Numbered from the stretch's first letter, positions 1-8,126 are shown. The stretch is 43,547 nt of DNA from an uncultured bacterium (GCA_905214955.1 CAJMON010000020.1:1-43547), one strand, 5' to 3'. The notes: generated by a model from the sequence alone, not told the origin. Numbers and translations are program-made.

Positions 1-52
1 GAGCATCTGCCTTACAAGCAGAGGGTCATAGGTTCGAGCCCTATAGGTCCCA
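1..52 (+). tRNA. tRNA-Val (anticodon TAC), 5' end outside window
   Basis: The 3' two thirds of a tRNA gene are visible. The anticodon stem (6-10 with 18-22) encloses the loop CTTACAA, which gives anticodon TAC at 13-15, decoding valine GUA. A T-arm with TTCGAGC and the acceptor strand AGGTCCC plus discriminator A end at 52. No CCA is encoded. The 5' part lies before the window, so the acceptor stem cannot be checked. It is followed within 40 bases by tRNA-Leu, so both probably belong to one tRNA transcript. Confidence 0.93.
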
Positions 53-80
53 TTTACTGTGAAGTGGATTTACAGTAAAA
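53..80 (+). other. Hairpin between the two tRNA genes
   Basis: TTTACTGT at 53-60 pairs with ACAGTAAA at 72-79, giving an 8-bp stem with a loop of about 11 bases. It fills most of the spacer between tRNA-Val and tRNA-Leu. A role in separating or processing the two tRNAs is inference; there is no T-run, so it is not a typical terminator. Confidence 0.5.
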
Positions 81-89
81 AAACGCCAC

Positions 90-173
90 GCCGGCGTGGC
101 GGAATTGGCAGACGCAAGGGACTTAAAATCCCTCGGGGGCAACTCCGTGCCGGTTCGAGTCCGGCCGCCGGCA
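90..173 (+). tRNA. tRNA-Leu (anticodon TAA)
   Basis: This is a complete class II tRNA of 84 bases. The acceptor stem GCCGGCG (90-96) pairs with CGCCGGC (166-172), and the discriminator is A173. The anticodon stem (117-121 with 129-133) holds the loop CTTAAAA, giving anticodon TAA at 124-126, which reads leucine UUA. A long variable arm (GGGGGCAACTCC region) and the T-arm GCCGG-TTCGAGT-CCGGC follow. No CCA is encoded. The 5' end lies inside a 16-bp perfect palindrome (85-100). Confidence 0.96.
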
Positions 174-175
174 TA

Positions 176-212
176 AAAGACAGATTTTCTTATGAGGAGA
201 ATCTGTCTTTTT
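176..212 (+). terminator. Intrinsic terminator of the tRNA transcript
   Basis: AGACAGATTTTCT (178-190) pairs with AGGAGAATCTGTCT (195-208), with a TATG loop, and is followed by a run of five T. It lies directly after tRNA-Leu and is the natural end of the tRNA operon. Confidence 0.88.
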
Positions 213-215
213 GCA

Positions 216-364
216 TTTACGCGAGAAATGAGCCAAAGTCCGTGCCTGCGCGAGACTTGATCAGTGCAAAACAAGCGCCGGTGACGCTTAGCACGGACCG
301 AAGTGGAACGTAGATACCGCGATAACTTGAGAAACACGCTTTGCGAGTTTCTCATAGTTTATGT
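216..364 (-). repeat. Dispersed structured repeat R1, long copy (inverted relative to 14410)
   Basis: The minus strand of this stretch matches 14410-14514 over most of its length. Shared blocks include CATAAACTATGAGA at the start, TTTCTCAAGTTAT, then GTAT.TACGTTC, and GACTT.GGCTCATT near the end, closing with CGCGTAAA-like sequence. This copy is about 45 bases longer, with an internal segment bounded by inverted arms GTCCGTGC and GCACGGAC. A second hairpin, GAGAAAC...GTTTCTC, encloses a CGC/GCG-bearing loop. No open reading frame with a ribosome binding site fits it. It fills the gap between the tRNA terminator and the next gene. I do not recognise the family. Confidence 0.8.
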
Positions 365-383
365 AAAGTAAGGAGAATCCGCT

Positions 384-806
384 ATGAAAAAAGACATCCT
401 TTATTTTCAATGGATCTGCATTTTAATGCTGGTATCCGGCCTTTTGTGGGTAGCAGCAGGGTCTCTGCCTTTATTTCTATGGGAAGAGGAGATTGCAGAA
501 GGCCTTGTGGAGAGCAGAATCATTGGATTCTTTATGATGGCCCAGGCAGTATTCAGTGAGGTCTGCTGTTTTGCAGGAATGCAGGCGGTGAGAAAAAAAG
601 AACGGTTTCATCTGTGCATTATGCTTGGCACAGGTGCTTTAGCCGGTGCATTGATCAATGATGTTTTTTATGTTTCTATGGAAATCTTACTGTGGCAGAT
701 GGCTGCTGGGGCGGCTACCGGAACGGCAGCTGCTGTGTTGTATCTTGGAGGAGCAGTGATTATGGAATGCACAGAAGGAAAAGGGTTGTCGAAAAAGAAT
801 AAATGA
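384..806 (+). CDS. Small four-helix membrane protein, unknown function
   Basis: This 140-residue protein has about four hydrophobic segments, at roughly residues 6-30, 46-66, 77-98 and 105-128, and a basic C-terminal tail. It has a helical bundle look but no motif I can name. The start is supported by AAGGAG eleven bases upstream. It stands between repeat R1 and a glycerophosphodiesterase gene 50 bases downstream, with which it may be co-transcribed. Two adjacent cysteines lie near residues 61-62. No function is assigned. Confidence 0.75.
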   Translation: MKKDILYFQWICILMLVSGLLWVAAGSLPLFLWEEEIAEGLVESRIIGFFMMAQAVFSEVCCFAGMQAVRKKERFHLCIMLGTGALAGALINDVFYVSMEILLWQMAAGAATGTAAAVLYLGGAVIMECTEGKGLSKKNK

Positions 807-855
807 GATACAATAGCAGAGAACGGAAGCAATGTGTAGAAGGGAAGTATGCAGA

Positions 856-1749
856 ATGCTGAAGTGGATTGTGATTTTGGCTGTGGTGGTACTTGTGCTG
901 GCTTTCTGGCCGGTCAGTTTGATTCCCAGACTGAAACGCAGACCAGAAATGAACAAGCTGAGAGAATATGATTACGCACACAGAGGACTTCATGATAAAA
1001 AGGCAGGAATCCCGGAAAATTCCATGAAAGCGTTTCAAAGAGCCATGGAATTGGGCTATGGTATGGAGCTGGATGTTCATCTGACAAAAGATGGAGGTCT
1101 GTTGGTGATGCATGATGATTCGCTGAAACGGACCTGTGGGGTAAATGCGATGGTAAAAGAAAAGACCATGGCAGAGCTTCAGGAGTGCTGCCTGGAAGGC
1201 ACAGAGGAGAAAATCCCGGTTCTTTCCCAGGTACTGAACATAGTAAATGGACAGGTTCCCCTGCTGATTGAGATTAAAACCGTAAGAGGGGATTATAAAG
1301 AGATCTGCAGAGCAGTCTGCAGAGAACTGGATACCTACAAAGGCCTGTACTGTATTGAGTCTTTTGATCCCAGAGTGCTCCACTGGTTGAAAAAGAACCG
1401 GCCGGATATGGTGAGGGGACAGTTAAGCGAGTATTTTCGAAAACATGGCACCAGGGTGAATGTGGTGGGAGATTTCCTGCATCACAATCTGTTTTCCAAT
1501 GTGCTGACCAGGCCGGATTTTATTTCTTATCAGCATCTGGACAGAAAGGCTCCCAGCCTGTGGCTGTGCAGAAAACTGTACGGGGTATCCATGTTTAACT
1601 GGACGGTGAAAGATCCGGAGACATTGAAAAAGGTTCGAAAAGATGGCGGAATTGCTATTTTTGAAGACTTTCTTCCGGAAAAAAGAAGAAAAGAAAAACG
1701 TAAGGAAGAAAAAGAACGCCAGGATGAGGCGGAGAATAAAGTATCCTAA
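856..1749 (+). CDS. Membrane-anchored glycerophosphodiester phosphodiesterase
   Basis: The 297-residue protein begins with a single membrane anchor (about residues 2-21, rich in Val/Leu) and continues as a GDPD TIM barrel. The family signature is clear: YAHRGLHD with the catalytic His-Arg, PENSMKAF, then MELDVHLTKDG with the metal-binding Glu and Asp, and VMHDDSL with the second catalytic His. The family hydrolyses glycerophosphodiesters to glycerol-3-phosphate and an alcohol, in lipid or teichoic acid turnover. The last 25 residues are a highly charged Lys/Arg/Glu tail. The start at 856 is preferred over an ATG at 832 because GAAGGGAAG sits 8-10 bases upstream. Confidence 0.9.
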   Translation: MLKWIVILAVVVLVLAFWPVSLIPRLKRRPEMNKLREYDYAHRGLHDKKAGIPENSMKAFQRAMELGYGMELDVHLTKDGGLLVMHDDSLKRTCGVNAMVKEKTMAELQECCLEGTEEKIPVLSQVLNIVNGQVPLLIEIKTVRGDYKEICRAVCRELDTYKGLYCIESFDPRVLHWLKKNRPDMVRGQLSEYFRKHGTRVNVVGDFLHHNLFSNVLTRPDFISYQHLDRKAPSLWLCRKLYGVSMFNWTVKDPETLKKVRKDGGIAIFEDFLPEKRRKEKRKEEKERQDEAENKVS

Positions 1750-1777
1750 AAAAATAAAAGATGCAGAGGTTGACGAA

Positions 1778-2644
1778 ATGAAAAAGATAGCGATTATGAC
1801 AGACAGCAACAGCGGAATCACTCAGGAACAGGGAAAAGAACTGGGAGTTTTCGTAATTCCGATGCCATTTATGATTAATGGAGAGACTCTTTTTGAGGGA
1901 ATCAATCTGACGCAGGAAGATTTCTTCAGACAGCTTTCCGAAGATGAGGAAATCAGCACTTCCCAGCCATCTCCGGCAGATGTGATGGCGATGTGGGATG
2001 ATATCCTGAAGGAATACGATGAAGTGGTACATATTCCCATGTCCAGCGGCCTGTCTGCATCCTGCGATACAGCCACTGCCCTGGCAGCAGAGTATGATGG
2101 AAAAGTCCAGGTGGTAAACAACCAGCGTATTTCTGTGACACAGAAACAGTCCGTGCTGGATGCACTGAAACTGGCAAAAGAAGGAAAGGATGCAGCCGAG
2201 ATCAAAGAGATCCTGGAGGCAGAGAAGATGGAAGCCAGCATTTATCTGATGGTGGAATCTTTGAAATACTTAAAGAAGGGCGGAAGAATCACTCCGGCAG
2301 CCGCTGCTCTTGGCACGATTTTGAATCTGAAGCCGGTACTGCAGATCCAGGGAGAGAAGCTGGATGCTTATGCAAAGGCAAGAGGAAAAAACAAAGCAAA
2401 GAAAATTATGCTGGATGCACTGAAAAAAGATCTGGAGACACGGTTTAAGGAGCAGGCAGCACTTGGAAAAGTAGAGCTGGCAGCTGCTTATGCTGGAAAT
2501 CCGGAAGAAGCCGAAGAATGGAAAGAAGAAATCAAGGCAGCTTTCCCGGATCTGAAGTTTGCAACGATAGATCCGGTGTCTTTAAGCATTGCCTGCCATG
2601 TAGGTCCTGGCGTTTTAGCTGTTACCTGCCAGAAAGTCCTGTAA
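1778..2644 (+). CDS. DegV family fatty-acid-binding protein
   Basis: This 288-residue protein has the DegV layout: an N-terminal MTDSNSGIT strand-loop, a PMPFMINGE segment, a TSQPSPADV motif, and the IPMSSGLSASCDTA loop that in DegV/FakB proteins holds the lipid carboxylate. The C-terminal domain contains YLKKGGRITPAAAALG, typical of the family. In staphylococci FakB proteins hand bound fatty acids to a FakA kinase; no fakA is visible here, so this role is inference. The ATG at 1778 follows AGAGGTTG. It is 28 bases after the glycerophosphodiesterase, so the two lipid-related genes probably share a transcript. Confidence 0.9.
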   Translation: MKKIAIMTDSNSGITQEQGKELGVFVIPMPFMINGETLFEGINLTQEDFFRQLSEDEEISTSQPSPADVMAMWDDILKEYDEVVHIPMSSGLSASCDTATALAAEYDGKVQVVNNQRISVTQKQSVLDALKLAKEGKDAAEIKEILEAEKMEASIYLMVESLKYLKKGGRITPAAAALGTILNLKPVLQIQGEKLDAYAKARGKNKAKKIMLDALKKDLETRFKEQAALGKVELAAAYAGNPEEAEEWKEEIKAAFPDLKFATIDPVSLSIACHVGPGVLAVTCQKVL

Positions 2645-2665
2645 GAATACAGTATTTTGGAATTA

Positions 2666-2731
2666 TAAAACCGCCGCACAGAAGAAAGATCCAAAGAACG
2701 GGTCAATTTTCTGTGAGGCGGTTCTTTTTTT
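2666..2731. terminator. Terminator between convergent degV-type gene and nagA
   Basis: AACCGCC at about 2669-2675, extended by CACAGAA, pairs with TTCTGTGAGGCGGTT ending near 2723, followed by seven T. It terminates the plus-strand operon. On the minus strand the 3' side is only moderately U-rich, so it may work less well for nagA. Confidence 0.85.
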
Positions 2732-2734
2732 GAA

Positions 2735-3868
2735 TTAAAGGGCAATGGATATTCCGCGCAGGTAGACTGTTTTCAGGTTCAGGTCTTTGTCTAAGAGAAC
2801 CAGATTGGCGGTTTTTCCTGGAGTGATGGAGCCGTAGCGGTCATAGATACCAACGGCTTTGGCAGAGTTGACAGCAGCGCATTTTACGGCACTTCCAAGG
2901 GGAATGTCCATTTTCTTTACAGCAGTGCGGACACAGTCCATCAGGTTGGTAGCAGAACCGGCAATGGTGCCGTCTGCCAGGGTGGCAAGGTTTCCGCGGA
3001 CAGTTACCGGCTGGCCGCCCAGGGCATATTCGCCGTCATTCAGGCCGGTGGCCATCATACTGTCGCTGATAAGGATCAGGCGGTCATCTCCGAACATTTT
3101 AAACGTTGTACGGACAGCAGCCGGATGAAGATGGATGCCGTCACAGATAAGCTCTGCGCGGACGTGGGGGCTGTCACAGGCAGCACCGATGACGCCGGGA
3201 GCGCGGTGGGAAAATGACGGCATGGCATTGTAAAGGTGGGTGGCATGGCAGGCACCTCGGTCATAAGCCTCTTTTGCTGTGTCATAATCGGCAGTGGTAT
3301 GGGCCAGAGAAATGGCTACCTGGTTTTTTAAGGCGTCAATAAACTCCATAGCACCTTCTTCTTCGGGAGCAATGTCTACCAGTTTAAAAAGGCCGCCAGC
3401 GGCTTTCTGGAGCCTTAAAAACATGGGCACATCCGGTTTGTGGATGTAAAGACCATTCTGAGCTCCCTTTTTGGCAGGGGAGATAAAGGGACCTTCCATA
3501 TTGATGCCTTCTAAAATAGCAAGAGGTTCCGGGGAGGCATCCTGGGCAGCCTTGTAGGCGGCAGCCGTGCGGCAGATACCAGTCAGAATCTCTTCACTGA
3601 AGGTCATGGTAGCGGGAGTGATGGTAGTGATTCCATTTTTTACTTCATACGCAGCCATGGCGCGGATGGCCTCTTCAGTACCGTCGCAGAAATCATAGCC
3701 CACACATCCGTGAAAATGGATATCAGTAAGGCCTGGAATGGCGTAAAGCCCGGAAGCATCGACTTCTGGTCCGGCACTTTCCTGGCAGAAAATGCCATTT
3801 TCAAAGCAGATGTCCTGAACCAAAAAGCTGCCGTCCTCCTGAAATACAGAAGCATGTGTGATTTTCAT
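2735..3868 (-). CDS. nagA: N-acetylglucosamine-6-phosphate deacetylase
   Basis: NagA removes acetate from GlcNAc-6-phosphate to give glucosamine-6-phosphate. The 377-residue protein is full length. Metal and substrate residues are visible: DIHFHG near residue 50, INMEGPF (metal-binding Glu) near 125, SLAHTTAD and HATHLYNAM (metal His residues), and LISDSMMATG with the catalytic Asp. It lies 16 bases downstream of nagB on the same strand, so one transcript supplies the two successive steps that feed amino sugars into fructose-6-phosphate. The start has the motif GGGAGGCG upstream. Confidence 0.96.
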   Translation of the reverse strand: MKITHASVFQEDGSFLVQDICFENGIFCQESAGPEVDASGLYAIPGLTDIHFHGCVGYDFCDGTEEAIRAMAAYEVKNGITTITPATMTFSEEILTGICRTAAAYKAAQDASPEPLAILEGINMEGPFISPAKKGAQNGLYIHKPDVPMFLRLQKAAGGLFKLVDIAPEEEGAMEFIDALKNQVAISLAHTTADYDTAKEAYDRGACHATHLYNAMPSFSHRAPGVIGAACDSPHVRAELICDGIHLHPAAVRTTFKMFGDDRLILISDSMMATGLNDGEYALGGQPVTVRGNLATLADGTIAGSATNLMDCVRTAVKKMDIPLGSAVKCAAVNSAKAVGIYDRYGSITPGKTANLVLLDKDLNLKTVYLRGISIAL

Positions 3869-3884
3869 AAAGGAAGCGCCTCCC

Positions 3885-4619
3885 TTAATAACGGGTCAGT
3901 TTGGACAGGGCTGCTTCATCGGCAACGACCGTCACATCATTATGCAGCTGAAGGATGGAAGCGGGTACCTGTGGGGTAATGGGGCCTTCTAAGACCTGTG
4001 CAAGGATATCCGCTTTGTCTTCGCCGCTTACTACCAGCAGAATCTTTCTGGCCTGCATGATGTTTTTAATACCCATGGTGTAAGCCTGTCTGGGAACATC
4101 TTCTTCTTTTTCGAAGAAACGTTTATTTGCCTCAATGGTGCTTTCTGTCAGGTCAACACAGTGTGTTTCCTTTTCGAAAGCTTCTCCTGGCTCATTAAAG
4201 CCAATATGACCGTTGTGGCCAAGGCCTAAAAGCTGCAGGTCAATGCCGCCGCAGGAACGGATAATCTCGTTGTAAGCGGCGCAGGCAGCGTCAGAATTCT
4301 TCTCCAGTCCGTTTGGGACGAAGGTGCGCTCCATAGGAATGTTGATGTGGCTGAAGAAATTGTGGTTCATGAAATAGCGGTAGCTCTGGTCATTGTCTCC
4401 GGAAAGTCCTTTGTACTCGTCCAGATTGACGCTGGTGACATGGGCGAAATCCAGATCGCCTTTTTCATACCACTCAATGAGCTGACGGTATGTGCCGATG
4501 GGGGTAGAGCCGGTAGCCAGACCAAGAACGCAGGACGGTTTCATAATGACCTGGGCGGAAATGATATTTGCGGCCTTGCGGCTCATGTCATGATAATCTT
4601 TTGCACGATAAATCTGCAT
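3885..4619 (-). CDS. nagB: Glucosamine-6-phosphate deaminase
   Basis: NagB converts glucosamine-6-phosphate to fructose-6-phosphate plus ammonia. The 244-residue length fits the short Firmicute form, without the C-terminal allosteric extension of the enterobacterial enzyme. Visible motifs are GLATGSTPIGTY (phosphate binding), VNLDEYKG (catalytic Asp) and GLGHNGHIGFNEPG (active-site His). The upstream sequence has AAAGGAG about 10 bases before the ATG. It is first in the nagBA operon, and the pyrG terminator lies just upstream of it. Confidence 0.96.
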   Translation of the reverse strand: MQIYRAKDYHDMSRKAANIISAQVIMKPSCVLGLATGSTPIGTYRQLIEWYEKGDLDFAHVTSVNLDEYKGLSGDNDQSYRYFMNHNFFSHINIPMERTFVPNGLEKNSDAACAAYNEIIRSCGGIDLQLLGLGHNGHIGFNEPGEAFEKETHCVDLTESTIEANKRFFEKEEDVPRQAYTMGIKNIMQARKILLVVSGEDKADILAQVLEGPITPQVPASILQLHNDVTVVADEAALSKLTRY

Positions 4620-4669
4620 GATCGTTACTCCTTTACATGTTTGGTATCTTTAGTGTACCGCAAAAAGAG

Positions 4670-4714
4670 GAAAAAAGAAAGAGAACATTGCAGATTTCTG
4701 GCTGCAATGTTCTC
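4670..4714 (-). terminator. Terminator of pyrG
   Basis: A perfect 13-bp stem, GAGAACATTGCAG (4681-4693) with CTGCAATGTTCTC (4702-4714), is followed on the minus strand by a U-rich tract (complement of 4670-4680). It ends the pyrG transcript about 20 bases after the stop codon. The nagB promoter must lie in the remaining 50 bases before nagB; TACACT is a possible -10 there, but no good -35 is seen. Confidence 0.88.
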
Positions 4715-4735
4715 GGAAATTAGCAAAGTGAAAAA

Positions 4736-6343
4736 TTAGTTTACGTGATTCTCTAAAGCGGCGTGAATAAAGCCTTTAAAGAGAGGATGCGGACGGTTGG
4801 GACGGGATTTGAATTCCGGATGCGCCTGGGTGGCTACAAAGAACGGATGATCCTTCAGCTCAATCATTTCTACGATACGTCCATCCGGAGAGAGACCAGA
4901 GAGTGTCATGCCTTTTTCCGTCAGAATCTTCCGGTAGTCATTGTTGACTTCGTAGCGGTGGCGGTGGCGCTCATGGATGACCTCCTCACCGTAAAGTTCA
5001 TAGGCTTTGGTGGATTTGTCCAGAACACAGGGGTAAGAACCAAGCCTTAAGGTACCGCCGATGTCTTCTACACCGTTCTGATCCGGCATCAGGGCAATTA
5101 CCGGATGGGTAGTCTGGGGATTTAACTCCACGCTGTGGGCGTCACGGTATCCCACCACATGGCGGGCATATTCTACAATGGCCATCTGCATACCAAGGCA
5201 CAGGCCCAGGAAGGGTTTGTTATGGGTGCGGGCATATTCAATGGCTGTGATTTTTCCTTCGATGCCGCGGTCGCCAAAACCGCCGGGAACCAGGATGCCG
5301 TCCTGATCTTTTAAGATGTCATCAACGTTTTCTTCGGTAACCAGTTCAGAATCCACCCATTTGATGTTGACAGTGGCGCTGTTGGCAATGCCGCCGTGCT
5401 TTAAGGCTTCTACCACACTAATGTAAGCGTCATGCAGCTGGATATATTTTCCAACCAGGGCAATGTTCACTTCGCAGGTGGGATGGCGCAGGGATTCTAC
5501 CATCTGCTTCCAGTCGGTCAGATCCGGTTCCGGACAGGGCAGGTTTAAGCACTCACAGGCAACCTGTGCCAGATGCTCTTTTTCCATGGCAAGAGGAGCT
5601 TCGTAGAGGTATTCCACATCCAGATTCTGAAGAACATGGCTGCTGGGAACGTTGCAGAACAGAGCGATCTTATCCTTGATGCCGGGCTCTAAGGGAAGCT
5701 CAGAACGGCATACCAGGATATCCGGCTGAATTCCCATACTCTGCAGTTCTTTGACGCTTGCCTGGGTAGGCTTGGTCTTCATCTCGCCGGAAGCTTTCAG
5801 GTAGGGGATCAGGGTGACGTGGATGAGGATTACATTCTCGTGGCCGCAGTCATGCTGGAACTGGCGGATGGCCTCCAGAAACGGCTGGCTTTCGATGTCT
5901 CCTACGGTACCGCCGACCTCAATGATGGCGATATGGGTATCTTCTTCTGTGAAGTTCCGGTAAAAACGGCTCTTGATCTCATTCGTGATATGGGGGATGA
6001 CCTGAACGGTACCGCCGCCGAAATCACCCCTGCGTTCTTTCTGCAGAACAGACCAGTAAATTTTTCCGGTGGTGACGTTGGAGTTTTTGTTCAGGCTTTC
6101 ATCAATGAAGCGCTCATAGTGTCCAAGGTCCAGGTCAGTCTCCACACCGTCATCGGTAACAAAAACTTCTCCGTGCTGGATGGGGTTCATGGTGCCGGGG
6201 TCGATGTTGATGTAGGGATCAAATTTCTGCATGGTCACTTTGTAGCCTCTGGCTTTTAAAAGACGTCCCAGGGAAGCAGCAGTAATGCCTTTTCCAAGAC
6301 CGGAAACAACGCCGCCAGTCACGAATACGTATTTTACAGACAT
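4736..6343 (-). CDS. pyrG: CTP synthase
   Basis: CTP synthase aminates UTP to CTP with ATP and glutamine, the last step of pyrimidine nucleotide synthesis. The 535-residue protein is full length. The N-terminal synthetase domain begins with FVTGGVVSGLGKGITAASLG, followed by the QKFDPYINIDPGTM region. The C-terminal class I glutaminase has GLCLGMQMA with the nucleophile Cys and QAHPEFKSRP with the catalytic His/Glu. AAGGAGG precedes the start. A ~170-base structured leader made of repeat R2 lies between a possible promoter near 6570 and this gene. I do not see the G-rich initial transcript used for reiterative attenuation of pyrG in Bacillus. Confidence 0.98.
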   Translation of the reverse strand: MSVKYVFVTGGVVSGLGKGITAASLGRLLKARGYKVTMQKFDPYINIDPGTMNPIQHGEVFVTDDGVETDLDLGHYERFIDESLNKNSNVTTGKIYWSVLQKERRGDFGGGTVQVIPHITNEIKSRFYRNFTEEDTHIAIIEVGGTVGDIESQPFLEAIRQFQHDCGHENVILIHVTLIPYLKASGEMKTKPTQASVKELQSMGIQPDILVCRSELPLEPGIKDKIALFCNVPSSHVLQNLDVEYLYEAPLAMEKEHLAQVACECLNLPCPEPDLTDWKQMVESLRHPTCEVNIALVGKYIQLHDAYISVVEALKHGGIANSATVNIKWVDSELVTEENVDDILKDQDGILVPGGFGDRGIEGKITAIEYARTHNKPFLGLCLGMQMAIVEYARHVVGYRDAHSVELNPQTTHPVIALMPDQNGVEDIGGTLRLGSYPCVLDKSTKAYELYGEEVIHERHRHRYEVNNDYRKILTEKGMTLSGLSPDGRIVEMIELKDHPFFVATQAHPEFKSRPNRPHPLFKGFIHAALENHVN

Positions 6344-6389
6344 GTTTTTTCCTCCTTCACAGTGGTAAATAAAATGTTGGTGTTAAAAA

Positions 6390-6560
6390 ATGCCATGCGA
6401 ATTGCTCAGTGCTGCGCACTCTCACAATTCTACCCGCCATTCGCATATTATGAAGCTGACGCTCCGCTTTCATGCTCATATCGGGGTGGCCCATAAAGCC
6501 ATAAAACCATTCCTGTGCGAGCACATCGTGGTTTCAGGCTTTTGACCCTGGCATCAATAA
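6390..6560 (-). repeat. Dispersed structured repeat R2, copy in the pyrG leader
   Basis: On the minus strand this copy begins with TTGATGCCAGG and matches the plus strand at 8127-8291. The first ~75 bases are nearly identical, including AAAGCC-UG-AAACCA and its complement TGGTTT...GGCTTT, which form a long hairpin (6495-6543). The middle is divergent but again a hairpin in both copies. The end shares GCGCAGCAC.GAGCAATTC. Here the 3' end can form either GAATTG/CAATTC or ATGCGAAT/ATTCGCAT, both using the same ATTC, and a T6 run follows about four bases after the second stem. This could be an attenuator for pyrG; that function is inference. Confidence 0.82.
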
Positions 6561-6567
6561 AAAACGT

Positions 6568-6573
6568 ATTATA
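6568..6573 (-). promoter_or_regulatory. Possible -10 element for pyrG
   Basis: The minus strand reads TATAAT here. A matching -35 is weak (TTCAAT with a 15-bp spacer, or GTTCAA with 17). If used, transcription would begin within a few bases of the first base of repeat R2, making the repeat the 5' untranslated leader of pyrG. Confidence 0.45.
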
Positions 6574-6619
6574 CACCTCTTTTTTTGAATTGAACAGAGA
6601 AAATTCGAAAAAAATACAA

Positions 6620-8098
6620 TCAGTGATAAAGTTTTTTATCTTCGTATCTGGGCTCCTGTGTCAGCTGGATACCAAGTTTTTTCAGAGTACGCACGTCCAC
6701 GGAGGAGAGAATTACAGAAGCATGGGCCTGGCAGCCGGAAAGTTTCGGAAGCTGTTCCAAGGTCTGGCGGGCCAGAGGATTTTGCGCTGCAGATGCAGAA
6801 AGGGCAATCAGGACTTCATCGGTGTGAAGTCTTGGATTGGTGCTTCCAAGGTAAGCAGTCTTTAAATACTGGATCGGGGAGATAGATTCCGGAGAAATCA
6901 CTTTTACCTGGTGGTCGATACCGGCAAGAGATTTCAGGGCATTTAACAGGAGGGCAGAGGCAGCGCCCAAAAGATCGGAAGTACCGCCGGTGATCATGCG
7001 CCCGTCTGTAAGCTCCAGGGCAGCACAGGGCATTCCATCCACTTTTTCACGGTCCATGGCAGCAGTAACTACTGGACGGTCGGATACGGATACTTTTGCC
7101 TGCTTCATTAACAACTCTAATTTGTAGACTTCCTGGTCATTTCCCATGCCGTCTGCCAGACGTTTTAAGGAATCATAGTAGCGGCGGATGATCTCCTGGC
7201 GGGAAGCTTCCTGGCAGACTTCATCGTCGATGATGCAGTTTCCAGCCATATTGACGCCCATATCAGTGGGGGATTTGTAGGGATTTTCACCATAAATTTG
7301 TTCAAAAATGGCGCTGAGCACAGGGAAGATTTCCACATCCCGGTTGTAGTTGACGGTGGTGACACCGTAGGCTTCCAGGTGGAAGGGGTCAATCATATTG
7401 ACATCGTTTAAGTCTGCAGTGGCTGCTTCGTATGCCAGGTTTACCGGATGCTTCAGCGGAATGTTCCAGATGGGGAAGGTCTCAAATTTGGAGTAGCCTG
7501 CCGGAATGCCCCGCTTGTGTTCGTGGTAAAGCTGGGAAAGGCAGGTGGCCATTTTTCCGCTGCCGGGGCCTGGAGCTGTGATGACAACCAGGGGACGTTT
7601 GGTTTCGATATAATCATTTTTTCCGTAGCCTTCATCACTGACAATGAGAGGAATATTGGCTGGATAGCCGGCAATGGAATAGTGGATATAAACAGGAAAT
7701 CCTAATTTTTCCAGGCGGGCGCGAAAGGCATCTGCGGCGCTCTGCCCGGAATACTGAGTGATGACAACGCTTCCTACATAAAGATCTCTGGAGCGGAAAG
7801 CGTCAATCAGGCGAAGTACATCGGTATCATAAGTAATGCCCAGATCACCCCGGACTTTATTCTTTTCAATGTCAGAAGCGCTGATGACAATGACGATTTC
7901 TGCCTGATCCTTTAACTGGAGAAGCATCTGAAGTTTGCTGTCAGGAGCAAAACCCGGCAGAACTCTGGAAGCGTGATAGTCGTCAAAAAGCTTTCCGCCA
8001 AATTCCAGATACAGCTTGTTGCCGAACTGATTGATGCGCTCCCGGATATGCTCAGACTGCATCCGGAGGTATTTTTCATTATCAAACCCGATTTTCAT
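6620..8098 (-). CDS. DUF1846 (UPF0371) family protein
   Basis: This 492-residue cytosolic protein matches the DUF1846 family in size and in motifs I recognise: the opening MKIGFDNEKYL, the FGGKLFDDYHASRVLPGF segment, and an APGPGSGKMATCLSQ stretch near residue 180 that resembles a glycine-rich nucleotide-binding loop. Solved members have a Rossmann-type core, but to my knowledge the biochemical role is not settled. A GAAGGATGG ribosome binding site precedes the ATG at 8098. The gene stands alone, bracketed by two inverted copies of repeat R2, and is divergent from ftsH. Confidence 0.88.
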   Translation of the reverse strand: MKIGFDNEKYLRMQSEHIRERINQFGNKLYLEFGGKLFDDYHASRVLPGFAPDSKLQMLLQLKDQAEIVIVISASDIEKNKVRGDLGITYDTDVLRLIDAFRSRDLYVGSVVITQYSGQSAADAFRARLEKLGFPVYIHYSIAGYPANIPLIVSDEGYGKNDYIETKRPLVVITAPGPGSGKMATCLSQLYHEHKRGIPAGYSKFETFPIWNIPLKHPVNLAYEAATADLNDVNMIDPFHLEAYGVTTVNYNRDVEIFPVLSAIFEQIYGENPYKSPTDMGVNMAGNCIIDDEVCQEASRQEIIRRYYDSLKRLADGMGNDQEVYKLELLMKQAKVSVSDRPVVTAAMDREKVDGMPCAALELTDGRMITGGTSDLLGAASALLLNALKSLAGIDHQVKVISPESISPIQYLKTAYLGSTNPRLHTDEVLIALSASAAQNPLARQTLEQLPKLSGCQAHASVILSSVDVRTLKKLGIQLTQEPRYEDKKLYH

Positions 8099-8126
8099 AA
8101 GTAGTGGTCCATCCTTCTATAGTATA

